Position numbers and translations under genes: made by a program
The notes under the pieces: generated by a model
Databases searched by the model: none
What the model saw: the letters and a program-made list of their open reading frames with translations, nothing else
Told to the model about the DNA's origin: nothing
Shown here: positions 5,886 to 8,491 of the stretch, piece by piece
Layout: the number at the start of each line of letters is the position of its first letter
How positions within the stretch are numbered: the first letter of the stretch is position 1
Assembly: GCA_023434855.1 (NCBI GenBank)
Contig: JAEYSJ010000107.1
Location: 1-8,491, forward strand
From: Bacillota bacterium
Lineage (GTDB): Bacteria; Bacillota_C; Negativicutes; JAEYSJ01
Length of the DNA: 8,491 nt
Reading direction: 5' to 3'

Positions 5886-6250
5886 TATATAATTGGAGAG
5901 AAGATTTCCAATGCGTGAGGTATAATAACATAAGCAAAGTAGCTGCCGGGAACATATCACTCAATTCATATTTTAAATCAATAAATTGGAAAGCGCTATC
6001 TTTTGCCTTTTTCCTAGTCTGTGTTTCCCTACTTTTAAGACCAACAGAGGTAGTACAAGGGAGTGGTGTCTCTATTTTTCTTACATTATATTTTCCTTTT
6101 AATGCAGACACAGTTTTTGAAGTCTGCAGAGGATATCAGTTCCCTGATAATTCCTTTTTTGAAAAAATGACGGACGGTTATTAGCAGCTATCTCCAAGAG
6201 GCTGCGGAAAGTGAATTAAAAGGTTCATAAGAGGCTAAAAATAGGAAGTC
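5886..6250. other. Gene-poor stretch with no assignable gene
   Basis: Both strands are open for about 90 codons over 5882-6184 (plus, TTG start) and 5842-6111 (minus, GTG start). Neither frame has an SD, and neither product is one I recognise. The minus frame would run through the terminator stem. This may be decayed or mobile DNA. No repeat, RNA gene or regulatory site was seen between 6185 and 6250. Confidence 0.4.
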
Positions 6251-6511
6251 CTAGACCGATTCCCTGGTTATCTTGAAATCTGGTTTAGGGCATTCTTCAT
6301 TTTCAATGATCAGGATTTTCTGTTCGATGTCAGTAATTAATTTTCAAAAAAATTTTATCCATACAGGGCTACGTACAATCTTAGAAGTATGTTCTTTTGC
6401 ACGATTAAGCGGTTCGAGTTTAGCCACTATTGATGCGATTGTAGGTCTTTTGGTGGCAAACCATGTCGATACCGCATGGCCGAAATATCGTGTTTTTTGT
6501 CATTGTGCCAT
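6251..6511 (-). pseudogene. Broken small gene on the minus strand with two in-frame TGA codons
   Basis: From an ATG at 6511 one minus-strand frame runs 87 codons to TAG, interrupted only by TGA at codon 4 (6502-6500) and codon 56 (6346-6344). The segments read like protein: RYFGHAVSTWFATKRPTIA near the start, then VAKLEPLNRAKEHTSKIV, then DIEQKILIIENEECPKP. The middle piece is basic and the last is acidic. Both TGAs could be one-base changes from TGG (Trp). I do not recognise the family. Other genes in the window end in TGA, so the codon is a stop here. It lies antisense to the leader of the GlxA-type gene. Inactivated gene remnant is the best reading; chance is the alternative. Confidence 0.4.
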
Positions 6512-6523
6512 ATGTGTTGTTCA

Positions 6524-6538
6524 TGCTATACTCACATC
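6524..6538 (+). promoter_or_regulatory. Extended -10 promoter of the GlxA-type regulator gene
   Basis: TGC-TATACT (6524-6532) is an extended -10 box with 5 of 6 consensus bases. The -35 is weak: TTGTGC at 6503-6508, 18 bp upstream. The expected transcription start, 7 bp after the last -10 base, is position 6539, the A of the ATG. The mRNA may therefore be leaderless, which fits the lack of any SD before this start. Confidence 0.5.
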
Positions 6539-7552
6539 ATGAAAAGTTCGCTGACAGACACACCTGACGATCGTGCGGAATCGCGACTAGTATTTATGCT
6601 CGCTTACGATGGGGCTGAAATTGTTGATATAACCGGGCCGCTGGATGTCTTTGCCCTAGCAAATTTAATCCATATGCTTAGCGGTGACAAGGAACCGCTC
6701 TACCGAATTAAAGTAGCGGCTGAGACTAAAGATGCCATAATAGTTACCTCAGCCGGGATCAGACTTGTGGCTGACGATTCTTGGTCAGCAGCGTTTTCTG
6801 CGGATACGCTTCTTGTGGCCGGTAGTCCTAAGCCGGAGAAAGCACCAGATCAACTGGTGGAATGTCTTCGCCTGGCTATTCCCAGTGTAAGACGGGTCGG
6901 GTCGATTTGCACGGGCACTTTTATCCTTGCGCGAGCGGGACTGCTCGAAGGCAGGAGGGCGACAACACACTGGTACTGGTCAGAGCAATTACGCTGCCAG
7001 TATCCTCAGATAGAAGTTGAGGAAGATTCAATCTTTGTCAAGGACGGGCCAGTCTACACATCAGCTGGGATAACAGCGGGAATCGATCTTGCCTTGGCTC
7101 TGTTGGAGGAAGATTTCGGTAGAGCATTGGCTCTTAATGTGGCACGGATGATGGTGCTGTATTTTAAAAGGCCTGGAGGTCAGTCCCAGTTTAGCACTAG
7201 TCTCGTGCCTCAATTCCCGAAAGAAAGTTCCCTAGCTCCGACAATTCGGTGGATACGTGAAAACTATAAGTGCGACCTGCGCAATGAGGCGCTGGCCGAG
7301 CACGCGGTTATGAGTCTTCGTAATTTTGCCCGCGTTTTTAAAAGGGAAACCGGAACAACACCTGCTGATTTTGTCGAAAGAATTCGCCTTGAGGCGGCGG
7401 TTAGGCTCCTTGAAGAAACGGACCGGACTCTGGAAACCATCGCCCGGGAGTGTGGTTTTCAGTCCGGCGAGCACTTAAGGCTGACTTTTACGCGCCGCTT
7501 TGGGATAACCCCCGGTCAGTACCGTTACAGGTTCAGATCAGGTGGTAAATAA
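6539..7552 (+). CDS. GlxA-family transcriptional regulator (DJ-1/PfpI domain + AraC HTH)
   Basis: This 337-residue protein has the two-domain layout of the GlxA/FtrA group. A DJ-1/PfpI-like sensor covers about residues 15-205: YDGAEIVDITGPLDVFAL at 23-40, Cys124 in the nucleophile elbow GSICTGTF, GLLEGRRATTHW at 134-145 and YTSAGITAGIDLAL at 173-186. An AraC-type DNA-binding domain with two HTH motifs covers about 232-332: the first is around EALAEHAVMSLRNFARVF, the second around TLETIARECGFQSGEHLRLTF, then the family's TPGQYR. Such proteins usually activate genes for metabolism of small amines, acids or carnitine-like compounds. An upstream ATG at 6476 would add 21 residues rich in Cys with no family counterpart. 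Neither ATG has an SD, so I chose 6539, which matches family N-termini and the promoter. Its GC content is visibly higher than that of the genes to the left, hinting at separate origin. A DJ-1 gene follows after 21 bp. Confidence 0.92.
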   Translation: MKSSLTDTPDDRAESRLVFMLAYDGAEIVDITGPLDVFALANLIHMLSGDKEPLYRIKVAAETKDAIIVTSAGIRLVADDSWSAAFSADTLLVAGSPKPEKAPDQLVECLRLAIPSVRRVGSICTGTFILARAGLLEGRRATTHWYWSEQLRCQYPQIEVEEDSIFVKDGPVYTSAGITAGIDLALALLEEDFGRALALNVARMMVLYFKRPGGQSQFSTSLVPQFPKESSLAPTIRWIRENYKCDLRNEALAEHAVMSLRNFARVFKRETGTTPADFVERIRLEAAVRLLEETDRTLETIARECGFQSGEHLRLTFTRRFGITPGQYRYRFRSGGK

Positions 7553-7573
7553 TTTGCCCAAAGGAGGAACATT

Positions 7574-8311
7574 ATGGATAATAGTGAAATTATGGAAAAG
7601 GTCGAGATTGCTGGTTTGAGGCCGGATATATTAGATGGTGAGCCGGTTGCACCGATGATACAGAAGACAATCGGAGTGTTGATCTTTCCTGGCTTTGAGA
7701 TGCTCGATGTTTACGGTCCCATGGATATGTGGGCCAATTTGAATCTCGTTCCGGCAAAACTGTGGGGGGGTGCAGATAAGATAATCAGCTTCAGAATCGT
7801 CACCGTTGCTGCGAAAAAGGGCGAGATTCCAGCACATGGGGAGATGAAGACTGTGGCCGACTTCAGCTATGATGATGCCCCACAGTTGGACTATCTGGTA
7901 GTGCCGGGTGGATGGGGAGTAATTCCTCTTGTAAAGGACGAGCCAACCCTAAATTGGCTAAGGGCCCGGTCGCATGATGCCGAGATCGTAATGTCGGTCT
8001 GCAATGGAGCTTCTCTTTTGGCTGCTGCCGGAATTCTCGATGGACATCAAGCTACGACAAACAAATTGTTATGGAAAGAGGCTACCGAACCGTGGCAGAA
8101 GGTGAAATGGGTAAAAAAAGCCCGCTGGGTAGACGGCGGTAATATTGTCACCGCATCAGGAATTGCTGCTGGCATGGACATGACGCATGCTGTCATTGCT
8201 CGTCTCTATGGCAAAGATATAGCCAACTGGCTCGAACTTTGGACTGAATATGAACCCTACCAGGACTCATCTTGGGATCCATTTGCAGCAATGGCGGGGC
8301 TGTTGAAATGA
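7574..8311 (+). CDS. DJ-1/PfpI-family protein (isonitrile hydratase-like)
   Basis: This 245-residue protein is a stand-alone DJ-1/PfpI domain. After a 30-residue N-terminal extension the fold opens with IGVLIFPGFEMLDVYGPMD (33-51). PGGWG is at 111-115. The nucleophile-elbow Cys143 lies in SVCNGAS, then GILDGHQATTNK (153-164) and TASGIAAGMDM (193-203). The pattern is nearest to isonitrile hydratase and GlxA-like sensors, where the acidic residue in the F-E-x-L-D segment and the elbow Cys are catalytic. Here the residue after Cys is Asn, not the usual Thr, and the ATTHW His is replaced by Asn163, so the chemistry may differ or the protein may be a binder. AGGAGG lies 6 bp before the ATG. The gap to the GlxA-type gene is 21 bp, so one operon is likely. 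Length and C-terminus look complete. The substrate is unknown. Confidence 0.9.
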   Translation: MDNSEIMEKVEIAGLRPDILDGEPVAPMIQKTIGVLIFPGFEMLDVYGPMDMWANLNLVPAKLWGGADKIISFRIVTVAAKKGEIPAHGEMKTVADFSYDDAPQLDYLVVPGGWGVIPLVKDEPTLNWLRARSHDAEIVMSVCNGASLLAAAGILDGHQATTNKLLWKEATEPWQKVKWVKKARWVDGGNIVTASGIAAGMDMTHAVIARLYGKDIANWLELWTEYEPYQDSSWDPFAAMAGLLK

Positions 8312-8373
8312 TTTGCTGACGGCTGAGCTGGCAAGGAGCAGGTCTAAGGATTAAGTATAATTTGGCTTTGGTT

Positions 8374-8404
8374 GGCCGTCGTGAGAAGGCGCCCTACGGC
8401 GGCC
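8374..8404. terminator. GC-rich hairpin, possible terminator of the GlxA/DJ-1 pair
   Basis: GGCCGTCGT (8374-8382) pairs with ACGGCGGCC (8396-8404) over 9 positions with one G-T pair, around a 13-nt loop. It lies about 60 bp after the DJ-1 gene stop. The downstream sequence AGATATTTCTTT is only moderately T-rich, so termination is plausible but not clear. The remainder of 8312-8491 holds no supported gene. Confidence 0.35.
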
Positions 8405-8491
8405 AGATATTTCTTTGGGAACATTCTGAGAGCCTTGTTTTGTTATTGTATCACTCTCCATTACAGCGTTTTACTGCGTCCGGGTGGATTA

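Noticed and set aside
5842..6184. Overlapping open frames on both strands (minus 5842-6111, plus 5882-6184)
   Set aside because: They start at GTG and TTG without SDs. The minus frame reads through a terminator stem, and I recognise neither product. There is no basis to prefer either strand.
6251..6511. TGA codons read as selenocysteine or Trp by recoding
   Set aside because: Other genes in the window end normally at TGA. Neither TGA lies in a redox-type Cys context, and I noticed no selenocysteine-insertion hairpin just after them. Gene decay is simpler.
8351..8461. 36-codon minus-strand frame at the right edge
   Set aside because: It has no SD, overlaps the GC-rich hairpin and has low-complexity polar composition, so there is no support for translation.

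Overview
The window is a low-GC stretch of bacterial DNA carrying several small, unrelated accessory transcription units. Purine-rich Shine-Dalgarno (SD) sequences of the AGGAGG type, GTG/TTG alternative starts, an ArsR and a MerR regulator and an EamA exporter suggest a Firmicute. The exported beta-repeat protein at 2048-2719 would fit one of the outer-membrane-bearing Negativicutes (Sporomusa/Pelosinus-like). That placement is inference and no marker gene confirms it. No rRNA, tRNA, CRISPR array or intact transposase was seen.

Layout. (1) 1-1480, plus strand: an ArsR-family repressor and a short-chain dehydrogenase/reductase, with a perfect TTGACA-N4-TGTCAA palindrome in front and a strong 15-bp stem-loop terminator behind. 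(2) 1494-2830, minus strand: a small, possibly frameshifted gene of unknown function, then a gene for a secreted 223-residue protein built from four to five short repeats. The second gene has its own promoter and terminator and is bracketed by a 20-bp inverted repeat. (3) 2829-3133: no supported gene. (4) 3134-5576, plus strand: a terminator, a MerR-family regulator behind a promoter with a 20-bp spacer (the length MerR activators act on), a metal-dependent amidohydrolase 54 bp downstream, and a DMT/EamA-type exporter. (5) 5577-6538: a gene-poor kilobase holding a terminator and gene remnants, including an antisense reading frame of 87 codons interrupted by two in-frame TGA codons. (6) 6539-8311: a visibly more GC-rich pair, a GlxA-type regulator (DJ-1/PfpI domain plus AraC domain) and a stand-alone DJ-1/PfpI protein, 21 bp apart and probably one operon. 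(7) 8312-8491: no supported gene, one GC-rich hairpin.

How the parts may work together. The ArsR and MerR proteins each sit next to one enzyme and are probably local, ligand-responsive switches for it. The GlxA regulator carries a DJ-1 domain like that of the enzyme it is paired with, so regulator and enzyme may bind related small molecules. The regulator keeps the Cys-Thr and ATTHW motifs of its family. The enzyme has Cys-Asn and ATTNK instead. The GlxA gene has an extended -10 box whose predicted transcription start falls on the A of its ATG, so it may be translated from a leaderless mRNA. The most unusual signals are this DJ-1 pair, the leaderless start, the MerR promoter, the inverted repeat round the secreted protein and the decayed antisense gene. 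I found no clear evidence of an entirely new multi-gene system.
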